A stretch of 64,000 nucleotides of DNA. Source: Thalassospira sp. Its GTDB lineage: Bacteria; Pseudomonadota; Alphaproteobacteria; Rhodospirillales; Thalassospiraceae. The stretch covers positions 62,001 through 126,000 of the forward strand of contig NZ_JAUYHK010000010.1 in NCBI RefSeq assembly GCF_030690045.1, given 5' to 3'. Made by a program: the position numbers and the translations under genes. Shown piece by piece: positions 54,924-63,222 of this stretch. The notes under the pieces are model-generated. The model saw only the letters and a program-made list of their open reading frames with translations, was not told the DNA's origin and did not search any database. Numbering within the stretch: position 1 is the first letter of the stretch; the number at the start of each line of letters is the position of its first letter.

Positions 54924-56945
54924 GTGCCGGACGGACAACGCCGTCCAACCCTTGCGGTTGCCGCCAGTCTGGGGGCGGAAACGGTCAACAGCTTTCTGAC
55001 CGGCAACAGCCTTTTCCCCGATGATGCCAGCAACCGGGCGACAGTGCAATATGGCGGCACCGTCGAAGATTTCGCCGCTGATCTGCGCTACCACGCCTGC
55101 CTTTTACCCTGCCCCACCCCCAATCGCTGGCTTGATGCGCTGTTTCGCATCAATTGCAATGTCTTTGTCGAGCTTTTCCCCAATCTCGATCTGGGCGATC
55201 TGGGGCCGCTGCGCACTTCCCTGCGCGATGATCGCCGCGAACTGGTGGTCTGCCTGTCAACGCAAAGTGCCTATCATTTGCCGCTGGCACGCAAATTTGT
55301 CACCGCACTCAGACAACGCAACATCATTGGCGATGACATCGCCCCGTCGGTTGAACTTGCAGTGCAGGAAGCCTTTTCCAATTCGGTGATGCACGGCAAT
55401 ATGGAACTCAATACGTCCGGGCGTTTCACGCTCGACAAACTCAATATTCTGGCCGATGAAACCCGCAAACGTCTGGCCCATCCGTTTTATGGCGGTCGCG
55501 CCATCATTATGGCCGCCCGCCACACCCAAAAAGGCCGGATCGAAATTTCGATCCATGATCAGGGACCGGGTTTTACCCCGTCCGACGATGATGGCACGTT
55601 TAACCTGCCCGGCGATCAATCGACCTTTGGCCGCGGATTGCCCCTGATCCGCAGCCTGTGCGAAAATGTCCGTTTTGGCCGGGGTGGCCGCACCATCAAA
55701 ATGACCTTTCCCGGCCATGCGCAGGCAAACACCAACCCGTTCATCGCAAACCCGGTCACACCGGCCAGTCTGCCACGCAATGGTATCGGTCTGGCCCGTA
55801 TTCTGGTGGCTGATGAAACGCTGATTTCGCGCGAAAGTCTGGCGGCCTATCTGAAAATTGGTGGCTTTGGCAATCTGGCCTTTGCCCGCGATGGCGAGGA
55901 TACCCTGGCCCAGGCCGACTGGTTCCTGCCCGATATGGTCATTCTGGACCTGATGATGCCCAAAATGGATGGCTTTGCGGTGTGCAAGGCCCTGCGTGCC
56001 GATCCGCGCTTTGCCGATATCCCGATCATCGCCCAGACCGCCCTGGCCGAAACCGCAGGCCGCACAAAGATTTTTGAAGACGGCGCAACGGATTTGATCC
56101 TCAAACCCGTCAACAAGGCAGAATTGCTGGCCCGCGTGCGCATTCATCTGGAAAACCGCCTGCTGGTGCAACAATTGCGATCCTATTGGGAACGCACCCA
56201 ATCCGAACTGGAACTGGCGCGCAACATGCAGGAACGCCTGATCCCAAGGGCCGATTATTATCGCACCACCGGCGCGCATTACGGCCTGTCGATCAGTGCT
56301 CATTTTCAGACATCATCGGAACTGGGCGGCGATTTGTGGGGCTTGTTGCCGCTTGATGATCAAAGGCTGGCGGTATGGCTGGTGGATTTTGCCGGGCATG
56401 GTCTGGGGGCTGCGCTCAATACCTTCCGCCTGCATTCCCTGATGTCGTCCGATGAAACGCCCCATGACGATCCGGGCGCCTATCTGACCGCGCTGAACAG
56501 ACATCTCAAAAAACTGCTGCCGGTCGGGCAATATGCCACCATGCTTTATGGCATTATCGACCGCCAGGACAATCTGTTTCGCTATGCCTGCGCCGCCACC
56601 ACCGCCCCGGTCATCGGCTCGGCCGGCAATCCCGATATCCGGTTTCTCGATGGCTCGGGCGTGCCGCTGGGTGTGATTGCCGATGCGCGGTATGACACCC
56701 GCGAAATTGCCTTTGGCTGCACCAGTTTCCTGATGCTCTATAGCGACGCCCTGATTGAAACCGAACTCGATAACGGCGAAACCCTCGACCCGGCGCGCCT
56801 GCAAACCCTTTTGCAAAAAATCCTGATGGACCCGGAAGAAACCGGCGACCTTGCCGCCATCCTGACCGGCTATTTCCTCGATCACACCCCGGCCATCCTG
56901 CAAGACGACTTCACCCTCGTCACCCTGCAATCAAAACCGCGCTAA
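54924..56945 (+). CDS. Fused HATPase - receiver - SpoIIE phosphatase (partner switch)
   Basis: 673 residues with a GTG start. Residues about 100-265 are an RsbW-type HATPase: N box E149/N153 in VQEAFSNSVMHGN, G1 DQGPGF at 212-217, G2 GRGLPLI at 236-242. Residues about 290-410 are a receiver with D342 in VILDLMMPKMDG and Lys in LILKPVN. Residues about 430-670 are a SpoIIE/PP2C phosphatase with ELGGDLWG, VDFAGHGLGAAL and MLYSDALIE. The usual order in HsbR-like proteins is receiver, phosphatase, HATPase; here the kinase is first. It should set the phosphorylation state of the STAS protein just upstream in response to receiver phosphorylation. Confidence 0.9.
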   Translation: MPDGQRRPTLAVAASLGAETVNSFLTGNSLFPDDASNRATVQYGGTVEDFAADLRYHACLLPCPTPNRWLDALFRINCNVFVELFPNLDLGDLGPLRTSLRDDRRELVVCLSTQSAYHLPLARKFVTALRQRNIIGDDIAPSVELAVQEAFSNSVMHGNMELNTSGRFTLDKLNILADETRKRLAHPFYGGRAIIMAARHTQKGRIEISIHDQGPGFTPSDDDGTFNLPGDQSTFGRGLPLIRSLCENVRFGRGGRTIKMTFPGHAQANTNPFIANPVTPASLPRNGIGLARILVADETLISRESLAAYLKIGGFGNLAFARDGEDTLAQADWFLPDMVILDLMMPKMDGFAVCKALRADPRFADIPIIAQTALAETAGRTKIFEDGATDLILKPVNKAELLARVRIHLENRLLVQQLRSYWERTQSELELARNMQERLIPRADYYRTTGAHYGLSISAHFQTSSELGGDLWGLLPLDDQRLAVWLVDFAGHGLGAALNTFRLHSLMSSDETPHDDPGAYLTALNRHLKKLLPVGQYATMLYGIIDRQDNLFRYACAATTAPVIGSAGNPDIRFLDGSGVPLGVIADARYDTREIAFGCTSFLMLYSDALIETELDNGETLDPARLQTLLQKILMDPEETGDLAAILTGYFLDHTPAILQDDFTLVTLQSKPR

Positions 56946-56954
56946 GCCGGGCAT

Positions 56955-57248
56955 TCAGTCGAACAAAACCGGCTCCAGACCGGATATATCGAATTTTGGC
57001 CGCGCCTGTGCCAGATCATAACCGTCCTGCATCGCCATCCAGCTTTCCGCCGACCGCCCGAACACCGCTTCCAGCCGCAACGCCATTTCAGGCGACACGT
57101 TGCTTTTGCCGCCAATCAGCCGACCGAATGTCGAGGAATGAACCTTCAGCTTTTTCGACGCCTCATTGGCCGACATCCCCAAAGGTTCCAGATAAACTTC
57201 CCGAATAAATTCACCCGGATGGGGCGGATTGAATTGCTGCATCGTCAT
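56955..57248 (-). CDS. HigA-like antitoxin without a HigB partner
   Basis: 97 residues starting MTMQQFNPPHPGEFIREVYLEPLGMS, a HigA signature, with HTH EASKKLKVHSSTFGRLIGGKSNV. No toxin gene lies upstream: only about 70 bp separate it from the TPR gene. In front, the short string DEDYY followed by a stop resembles the end of HigB proteins, but eight codons are too few to claim a relic. It is convergent with the phosphatase gene, 9 bp apart. It may be a solitary regulator. Confidence 0.82.
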   Translation of the reverse strand: MTMQQFNPPHPGEFIREVYLEPLGMSANEASKKLKVHSSTFGRLIGGKSNVSPEMALRLEAVFGRSAESWMAMQDGYDLAQARPKFDISGLEPVLFD

Positions 57249-57320
57249 CAGTAATAATCCTCATCCTTTGCACATCACACAACATGAACAGGATATTACA
57301 CCGAAACAATACCCGCCCCC

Positions 57321-57887
57321 CTATTGCATCGCCCGGAAATCCGGCTCCGGGCCGAGCCAGACATGGCCGATATCCTGCAAGGCGGGCAGATTGTCTTGCG
57401 CGCGCGTCCGCCCGGCCACCGCCATGCGGATCAGATGCGCCAGCCCCTTGCGCGCCCCGGCATGGGCCGGATCGGCAACCAGCACCGCGCCCAACTGGTC
57501 CAGCGCCCCGGTCATTTTCCTGTCACCGCGCAGCAAATCGGCCAGCACAATGCGCAAATCGCGCGATTGCGGATCAAGGGTGATGGCGATGCGCAAATGA
57601 TCGGTTGCCGCCCCCCGCGCGCCTTTTTGCACATAGGTCCGGGCAAGACCCAGATGGGTGGCAATATCCAGATCATCCATCAGCAAGGCCCGGCCAAAGG
57701 CTTCGAGGGCCAGATCGGGCAAGGCCAAATCCAGCAACACATGCCCCATCACCCGCAAGCGCGACGGCGTATCGGGAAGACGCGCAATCAGGTCGCGCAG
57801 GCGGTCGCGGGCGTCCGCCGCCAGATCGGTTTCCATGATGTCCGGCGCAAAATCCGCACCGGTTCTGTTTTGCTGTTGCCACGCCAT
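57321..57887 (-). CDS. TPR-like helical repeat protein
   Basis: About 188 residues from the ATG at 57887 (a GTG four codons upstream is also open). Repeats of about 34 residues with TPR spacing: LPDLALEAFGRALLMDDLDIATHLGLARTYVQKGARGAATDHLRIAITLDPQ. No signal peptide. A protein-protein interaction scaffold of unknown partners. Confidence 0.7.
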   Translation of the reverse strand: MAWQQQNRTGADFAPDIMETDLAADARDRLRDLIARLPDTPSRLRVMGHVLLDLALPDLALEAFGRALLMDDLDIATHLGLARTYVQKGARGAATDHLRIAITLDPQSRDLRIVLADLLRGDRKMTGALDQLGAVLVADPAHAGARKGLAHLIRMAVAGRTRAQDNLPALQDIGHVWLGPEPDFRAMQ

Positions 57888-58049
57888 CGCGTCTGGCACC
57901 CTGTTTCTGCCCGAAGGTGTCGAATCCTAACGACTCGGCAGAAACCTTGCAATACCCCATAAAAACAACGAGTCGTTTCAACGGCTTGGGTCCGTCTTTT
58001 GACGTGCGGCCAGACCCGAAATCAAAACGACGCGGCAGGATGGCGGGAT

Positions 58050-60026
58050 TTACAACCCGTGGGCAATGTTGCTGCGCCAGGATGAAAGGGTGGTCAGATT
58101 GTCAAATACCGGCTGCACTGCCGGATGGGCAAAGAAATAACCCTGCGCATAACGACAGCCAAACTGCATCAGGATATCGCGCTGTTCGGCGGTTTCCACC
58201 CCCTCCACCACACAGCGAATGCCCATGGTATCACACATGTCAAACACGGTTTTGACAATGCGCTGGCTGCGTGGATTCCGCGCAATCGGGGCGGTAAAGC
58301 TGCGATCGATCTTCAAACTGTCAAATTCCAGTTCATGCACCAGACGCAGGCTGGAATACCCGATGCCAAAATCATCCAGCGCCACCCGCGCCCCGCTTTG
58401 GCGCAGGGTTTCGATGCTCTGCCGCGCCGCATCGAAATCACGCAACAGGGCGGTTTCGGTGATTTCAAAGGTAATCCGGCGCGGTGCCAACCCGTGATCA
58501 TGGATGCGTTCCAGCAACCATTGTGTCCGGTCAAGCGATGTAATGTCCTGTGCCGACAGGTTAAAGGCCGCCCGTTCCACATCGGGCCATGTCGCCATCG
58601 CCACCAGCAATTTTTCAAACAAAACCCGTGTCAGATCGCCAATCTGCCCGGTTTTTTCGGCAAGCGGAAAAAACACATCCGGCGCCACCCGGCCCAACAC
58701 CGGACTGTGCCAGCGCGCCAGCGCCTCATTGACCAGAACCGTGCCGTCAAGCAGATTGAAAATCGGTTGAAAATTCAACGACAGTTCGGCATCCAGATCG
58801 GCGCTGCGCAAGGCTTGCTCGATCCCGGATTCCTGACGGATCAGGCTTTCATGACGGGCGGCAAACAAAACCGGGCTGCCGGGATTGTTTTTCTTGGCGT
58901 GATACAGGGCAAAATCGGCCCGTTCAAACAACCCGGTCGGGGTGCGGGCCACGGCGGGATAGGTCGCAAACCCGACCGAACAGGATAAATGCACCGGCCC
59001 GCCTGCGGTTTCAAACGGCACCTTCATCACATCGCACAACGCCTGGCCCAGCAGGGTCAGGTCCGCTTCATTGCCATAATGATCGACAATCAGGCCAAAT
59101 TCATCGCCGCCCAGACGGGCAAAATAACTGGTGCCGCCCGATAATGTCACCAGCCGCTGCCCGGCCTGCACCAGAACATCATCGCCCACCATATGCCCAT
59201 GCACATCATTGACCGGCTTGAACCCGTCAAGGTCAATCACCGCCACGGCAAACCGGGTTGTGTCATCGGCCCCCGCCAACATGGTTTCCAGCCGGTGGAA
59301 AAAATCGCGGCGATTGGCAAGGCCGGTCAGAAAATCGCGATGCGCCAATTGCCGGTTCTGGTTGCTCAGTTCCTGTGTCGTGCGATGCTGTTCTTCCAGA
59401 ACCCGGCGCGAGGCGATCAGTTCGGAAAAGGCGGCGTAATAACTGCGGATGATCTGCACAATCACCACCGACACCAGCGCCATATTGGCGGCAATCGCCA
59501 CAAACACATCATTGCCGCTTAACCCGAAATGCACAACGAAAGAACCCAGCACAACCCCCACAACGATGAAGGCCGCAGGCGGGAAATGCAGCATACATAA
59601 AATACAGCCGACCACCGTAATCGACATGGAATAGGCAACATGCCCCTGCTGATAGGGATTGCCATAGGAAAACAGGTTAACAGCCCATACAGAGGAAATC
59701 ACACTTATGATCAGGGCCACCAGCCGGATGCGCCGCAATTGCATGAGATCGGCGGCCAGATCATCCACCTTGTCCCCGGCCTTGATCCAGACAATCGCCC
59801 GGCAGAAAAAGACCGCCGACAGGATGGCCGGGATCACAATTGTCATGGTGTCGGACGCCGCCCCGTAATGGGTATAACTCAGCGCCAGCGCATTGGCGGT
59901 CAACAGAAAATACATCAAGGGAATTTGCCGCGACAACGCATTGACCTGCGCACGGATCAAATCGGGCTGGTCTTCCTGCACCCGGAATATGTCGGCAACC
60001 TGCCGGAAAAAACCCCTGATTCGCAC
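58050..60026 (-). CDS. Membrane GGDEF-EAL protein (cyclic-di-GMP metabolism)
   Basis: About 658 residues from a GTG at 60026; the frame is open to a TTG at 60095. Five or six hydrophobic segments (about 35-195) form an N-terminal membrane sensor. GGDEF active site ARLGGDEFGLI is intact, but no RxxD inhibitory site is present. The EAL domain has FQPIFNLL, VNEALARW, EITETALL and LDDFGIGYSSLRLV, so phosphodiesterase activity is likely; which activity dominates cannot be told. Confidence 0.92.
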   Translation of the reverse strand: MRIRGFFRQVADIFRVQEDQPDLIRAQVNALSRQIPLMYFLLTANALALSYTHYGAASDTMTIVIPAILSAVFFCRAIVWIKAGDKVDDLAADLMQLRRIRLVALIISVISSVWAVNLFSYGNPYQQGHVAYSMSITVVGCILCMLHFPPAAFIVVGVVLGSFVVHFGLSGNDVFVAIAANMALVSVVIVQIIRSYYAAFSELIASRRVLEEQHRTTQELSNQNRQLAHRDFLTGLANRRDFFHRLETMLAGADDTTRFAVAVIDLDGFKPVNDVHGHMVGDDVLVQAGQRLVTLSGGTSYFARLGGDEFGLIVDHYGNEADLTLLGQALCDVMKVPFETAGGPVHLSCSVGFATYPAVARTPTGLFERADFALYHAKKNNPGSPVLFAARHESLIRQESGIEQALRSADLDAELSLNFQPIFNLLDGTVLVNEALARWHSPVLGRVAPDVFFPLAEKTGQIGDLTRVLFEKLLVAMATWPDVERAAFNLSAQDITSLDRTQWLLERIHDHGLAPRRITFEITETALLRDFDAARQSIETLRQSGARVALDDFGIGYSSLRLVHELEFDSLKIDRSFTAPIARNPRSQRIVKTVFDMCDTMGIRCVVEGVETAEQRDILMQFGCRYAQGYFFAHPAVQPVFDNLTTLSSWRSNIAHGL

Positions 60027-60132
60027 CGATGCACTTTCTTTTTGTGATGCACCCAAAAAGCATAAAGCACAAACAATACAAAAAGACAGCACCAATACAA
60101 TCAGCGCGGCATTTTCTCAGAACGACAAACCC

Positions 60133-60837
60133 TCACCTCCCAAGACGATTGAGGATTTCGCCTTCCACCCCTTCGGAAATCAGATAATCGCGCAAGGACC
60201 GCCCCGGCACCGGGCGATAACGTTCGCTCAGAATGTCCATCGTCATGATGCGGTCGGCCCGAAACACCCGGAAGGCCTGCCGCAATTCGCACCACCCGGC
60301 CAACAGCCAGACCGTGCCAAAAAACAACATGCCCAACGGCCACACCCGGCGCCGGGTCGCTTCCGCCTTGGCGTCGGTGTAATGGATATCGATAATGCTG
60401 CGTTCGCGGATGGCGCGGCGCAAATCGGGCATCGATACGGCAATCGGGGCCTGACAGATATCGGCAACCGCAATCGGAATACCACCGACAAGGCCGCGCA
60501 ACCGTTCGGGCACCACCGCCTCGATCTTGGATATCGCGTCGCTGGCGGCCCGCGCCATTTGCGGATCGGTCCAGCTTTGCACCATCCGCGCCCCCACCAC
60601 CAAGGCCTCGATCTCGTCGGCATCAAACATCAGGGGCGGCAAATCATAGCCATCGCGCAGGATATACCCCACCCCGGCCTCCCCCTCGACCGGCACACCG
60701 GACGCGGCAAGGTCGCGGATATCGCGGTAAATCGTGCGTTCGGAAACTTCCAGTTCCGCGGCCAGTTCCCGTGCCCGGCTTAATTTGCGGCGGCGCAAAA
60801 TCTGCACCAGTCGAAACAATCGGTCAGCCCGTCTCAT
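60133..60837 (-). CDS. YafY-type transcriptional regulator (HTH_11 plus WYL)
   Basis: 234 residues from the ATG at 60837, with AAGGAG upstream. N-terminal winged HTH (RLFRLVQILRRRKLSRARELAAELEVSERTIYRDI) and C-terminal WYL domain, with RRVWPLGMLFFGTVWLLAGWCELR. Divergent from the VOC gene across an intergenic region holding a perfect 10-bp inverted repeat, its probable operator. Likely controls the two VOC genes. Confidence 0.9.
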   Translation of the reverse strand: MRRADRLFRLVQILRRRKLSRARELAAELEVSERTIYRDIRDLAASGVPVEGEAGVGYILRDGYDLPPLMFDADEIEALVVGARMVQSWTDPQMARAASDAISKIEAVVPERLRGLVGGIPIAVADICQAPIAVSMPDLRRAIRERSIIDIHYTDAKAEATRRRVWPLGMLFFGTVWLLAGWCELRQAFRVFRADRIMTMDILSERYRPVPGRSLRDYLISEGVEGEILNRLGR

Positions 60838-60878
60838 GATCACTCCTTTCCAGTCTGCCCGAAAAATTACCATACCTC

Positions 60879-60900
60879 TCCTGACAGGCTCCTGTCAGGA
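60879..60900. promoter_or_regulatory. Probable operator of the YafY-type regulator
   Basis: TCCTGACAGG and CCTGTCAGGA form a perfect inverted repeat with a 2-nt spacer between the divergent regulator and VOC genes. CTGACAG/CTGTCAG sites are common in front of YafY-family regulators. Confidence 0.7.
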
Positions 60901-60960
60901 GGCTTGTGCCATCATGGCTTTTATCGGGGGCCGAATTCCCCGGCAAACAGGAGCATCACC

Positions 60961-61398
60961 ATGAAAATCACCAGCGCCTTTCCGATCATCGTCACCGAAA
61001 ACCGGGCCGAAAGCCGGGCCTTTTACGAAAAACTGGGCTTTGTCGCCGTCTTTGCCGGGGATTGGTATATCCATCTGGTCTGGCCCGATTGCATGGCCGT
61101 GCAAATCGGCCTGATGGCCCCCGACCACCCGACCCAGCCCGCCCTGTTTCACCCCCGCACCTTGGGCGAAGGCAGCATCTTCGGGATCAGCGTCGAAGAC
61201 GCCGCCACCGCCGCACAGGAACTGCGCGCTGCCGGGTTTGACTTCGCCCTTGATCTGCGCGACGAACCGTGGGGTCAACGCCATTTCACCCTGCTGGATC
61301 CCAACGGGGTGCGCATCGACATCGCCAGTCAGGACGCCCCGGTTTCCGATGAATACGCCAAGGATTTCCTGGTCCCAATGGATACACTGTCAGCCTGA
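60961..61398 (+). CDS. VOC-family protein (glyoxalase/bleomycin-resistance fold)
   Basis: 145 residues preceded by CAGGAG. Two betaalphabetabetabeta modules: FPIIVTENRAESRAFYEKLGF in the first and GQRHFTLLDPNGVRIDIAS in the second. Substrate unknown; the metal-ligand pattern of glyoxalase I is not complete. Probably controlled by the divergent YafY-type regulator and cotranscribed with the next VOC gene, 42 bp on. Confidence 0.88.
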   Translation: MKITSAFPIIVTENRAESRAFYEKLGFVAVFAGDWYIHLVWPDCMAVQIGLMAPDHPTQPALFHPRTLGEGSIFGISVEDAATAAQELRAAGFDFALDLRDEPWGQRHFTLLDPNGVRIDIASQDAPVSDEYAKDFLVPMDTLSA

Positions 61399-61440
61399 TC
61401 CCCTCGCACCACCAGCAAACACCATCATGAAGGACATCCC

Positions 61441-61839
61441 ATGATCATCGACCATGTTTGTTTTGCCGTTGCCGATTTTGAAAAATCAAAAGCCTTTTAT
61501 CAGCAAGCCCTTGCCCCGCTGGGCATTTCCATCCTGATGGAAGAAACTGCCGAAACCACCGGAACGTCGGCCTTTGCCGGTTTTGGTACACCGGATTCCG
61601 GTCCGAAATTCTGGCTGGGAGACCGCCCGAAACCGGTCCGGCATCAATGGCATGTCGCCTTTGCCGCCCCTGACCGCGCCAGTGTCGATGCCTTCTATCA
61701 CGCCGCCATCGCCGCAGGCGGCATTGATAACGGCGCACCGGGACCGCGCCCGCATTATCACGAACATTATTACGGGGCCTTCATCCTTGACCCGGACGGG
61801 GTGAATATCGAGGCCGTCTGCCATACACCAGCACCATAA
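61441..61839 (+). CDS. Second VOC-family protein
   Basis: 132 residues preceded by AAGGA. HVCFAVADFEKSKAFYQQALAPLG starts the first module; HYHEHYYGAFILDPDGVNIEAVCH ends the second, with several His that could bind metal. Paralogous in fold, not closely in sequence, to the upstream gene. Function unknown. Confidence 0.88.
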   Translation: MIIDHVCFAVADFEKSKAFYQQALAPLGISILMEETAETTGTSAFAGFGTPDSGPKFWLGDRPKPVRHQWHVAFAAPDRASVDAFYHAAIAAGGIDNGAPGPRPHYHEHYYGAFILDPDGVNIEAVCHTPAP

Positions 61840-62379
61840 AACCCGCCATATGGCGGCACGCAGGCAATATTGTGGCCTGCGTGCCGTGACCACAGGAAAC
61901 CGGACAAACCTCGGGCCTCTGCCTGTCTCGCCAGCAAGCCCGCAACGGACCCACGGCCATACCGGGCACTGCCCGATAATGTCAGGAGAAATTCCGGGCA
62001 GGCAGCTCCCACACAAGACGCACCTCGGGCGTCCTGACCAAGGACCGGGTCAGGACGCCCGCAAAGGACCACCGTAATGACTCTTCCACCCGCCGGTCAT
62101 CCTCTTGCGGTTACGCCCGCCGATCTGTCTTTCGTTTTGCCGCTGCATCATCATCTCTTTCATGTGTCGCCAAACGTAAAAACCCGCAAAGCACAAGGCT
62201 TTGCGGGTTTCGTCCGGGCGCATTTGCCCCGTTGATTTTTCTCTTATGCCACAATCAAAAGAACAAATCAAGAACTTTTTTCAAAAAATCTGAAAAAACT
62301 TTGCATTCGTCCCGATTCTTGACAAAAAAAATGTTTTAAATCAATGGATTATGATGGAACAGCACCCATCCCAAAACCG
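61840..62379. other. Gene-free region with three strong hairpins
   Basis: 540 bp. Hairpins: GGCACGCAGGC/GCCTGCGTGCC (61855-61885), GGGCGTCCTGACC/GGTCAGGACGCCC (62027-62060) and a terminator at 62180-62210. Short open frames on both strands lack good ribosome binding sites. The first two stems have no T tract, so they could belong to a small RNA or be terminator relics. Confidence 0.5.
62180..62210. terminator. Bidirectional terminator
   Basis: AACCCGCAAAGC pairs perfectly with GCTTTGCGGGTT around a 5-nt loop, with A residues before and T residues after. Confidence 0.75.
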
Positions 62380-63024
62380 TCATTCCCGCACAAGAAGACG
62401 TCGGATAAACCCGTTCATTGCCAACACCGCATCGCCGATATTATCCGCCTGTGTCCGGCCCGTTGATATGCGCGGCACAAAATCATGATCGCCATCCGCA
62501 ACCCAATGAAGGGAAATTGCCGGGGACAATCCATACTCCGCCACTTCATCGGGGCGGCCAAACGGGTCGCGGGTGCCATGTGCAATCAACGCCGGGGTGC
62601 GCAAGGTTTTCAGATGCGTCACCCGCAATGTTTCGGGCTTTGCGGGCGGATGAAACGGATAACCAAGGCAAACCAACCCCATAACCCCCAATTCATCCGC
62701 CATCATGCTTGCCACCCGGCCCCCCATCGATTTGCCGCCAATCACCAGCCTTTCCGGGTGGCCGATTTGCGCCACCACATCGCCCCAGCATTCCTGCAAG
62801 ACCGCTGCCCGATCCGGGGCGCGTTTCCTGCCATCCTGCCGGGTTTTGGCCATATAGGGGAATTCAAACCGCGCCACCCGATATCCATGCGCGACAAGTC
62901 CATCGGACATCATATTCATGAAATCGCTATCCATCGCCGCCCCGGCCCCGTGGGCCAGCACGATGGTCACACTTGCATCCTGTGGCCCGTCAAACCGCAG
63001 GACAATTTCTGTCTTTTCGCTCAT
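62380..63024 (-). CDS. Alpha/beta hydrolase (KANL3/Tex30-like)
   Basis: 214 residues from the ATG at 63024; the longer open frame upstream overlaps the divergent gene. IVLAHGAGAAMDSDFMN at the oxyanion region, nucleophile elbow GGKSMGGR with catalytic Ser, GTRDPFG for the acid and GDHDF with the His. The family is small dienelactone-hydrolase-like enzymes of unknown substrate. Confidence 0.87.
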   Translation of the reverse strand: MSEKTEIVLRFDGPQDASVTIVLAHGAGAAMDSDFMNMMSDGLVAHGYRVARFEFPYMAKTRQDGRKRAPDRAAVLQECWGDVVAQIGHPERLVIGGKSMGGRVASMMADELGVMGLVCLGYPFHPPAKPETLRVTHLKTLRTPALIAHGTRDPFGRPDEVAEYGLSPAISLHWVADGDHDFVPRISTGRTQADNIGDAVLAMNGFIRRLLVRE

Positions 63025-63222
63025 TCCCCGGTCACTCCATTCATCGACCCTGGATAGAAAAACACGATTATCATACAGCCTCGCCATGATCCGATATTTC
63101 AGGCTATGATGATATGCCTTTTCAATCGGCTTTGCCCTTTTATGGCAAGGTTCCATATCCGCGCCCTGCCTTTTGATCACCCGAACGGATCCTCCGCCTT
63201 GACCAACACCCCGCCCCCCATA

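Noticed and set aside
62050..62271. 73-residue minus-strand frame
   Set aside because: It runs through the bidirectional terminator and one hairpin and lacks a ribosome binding site.
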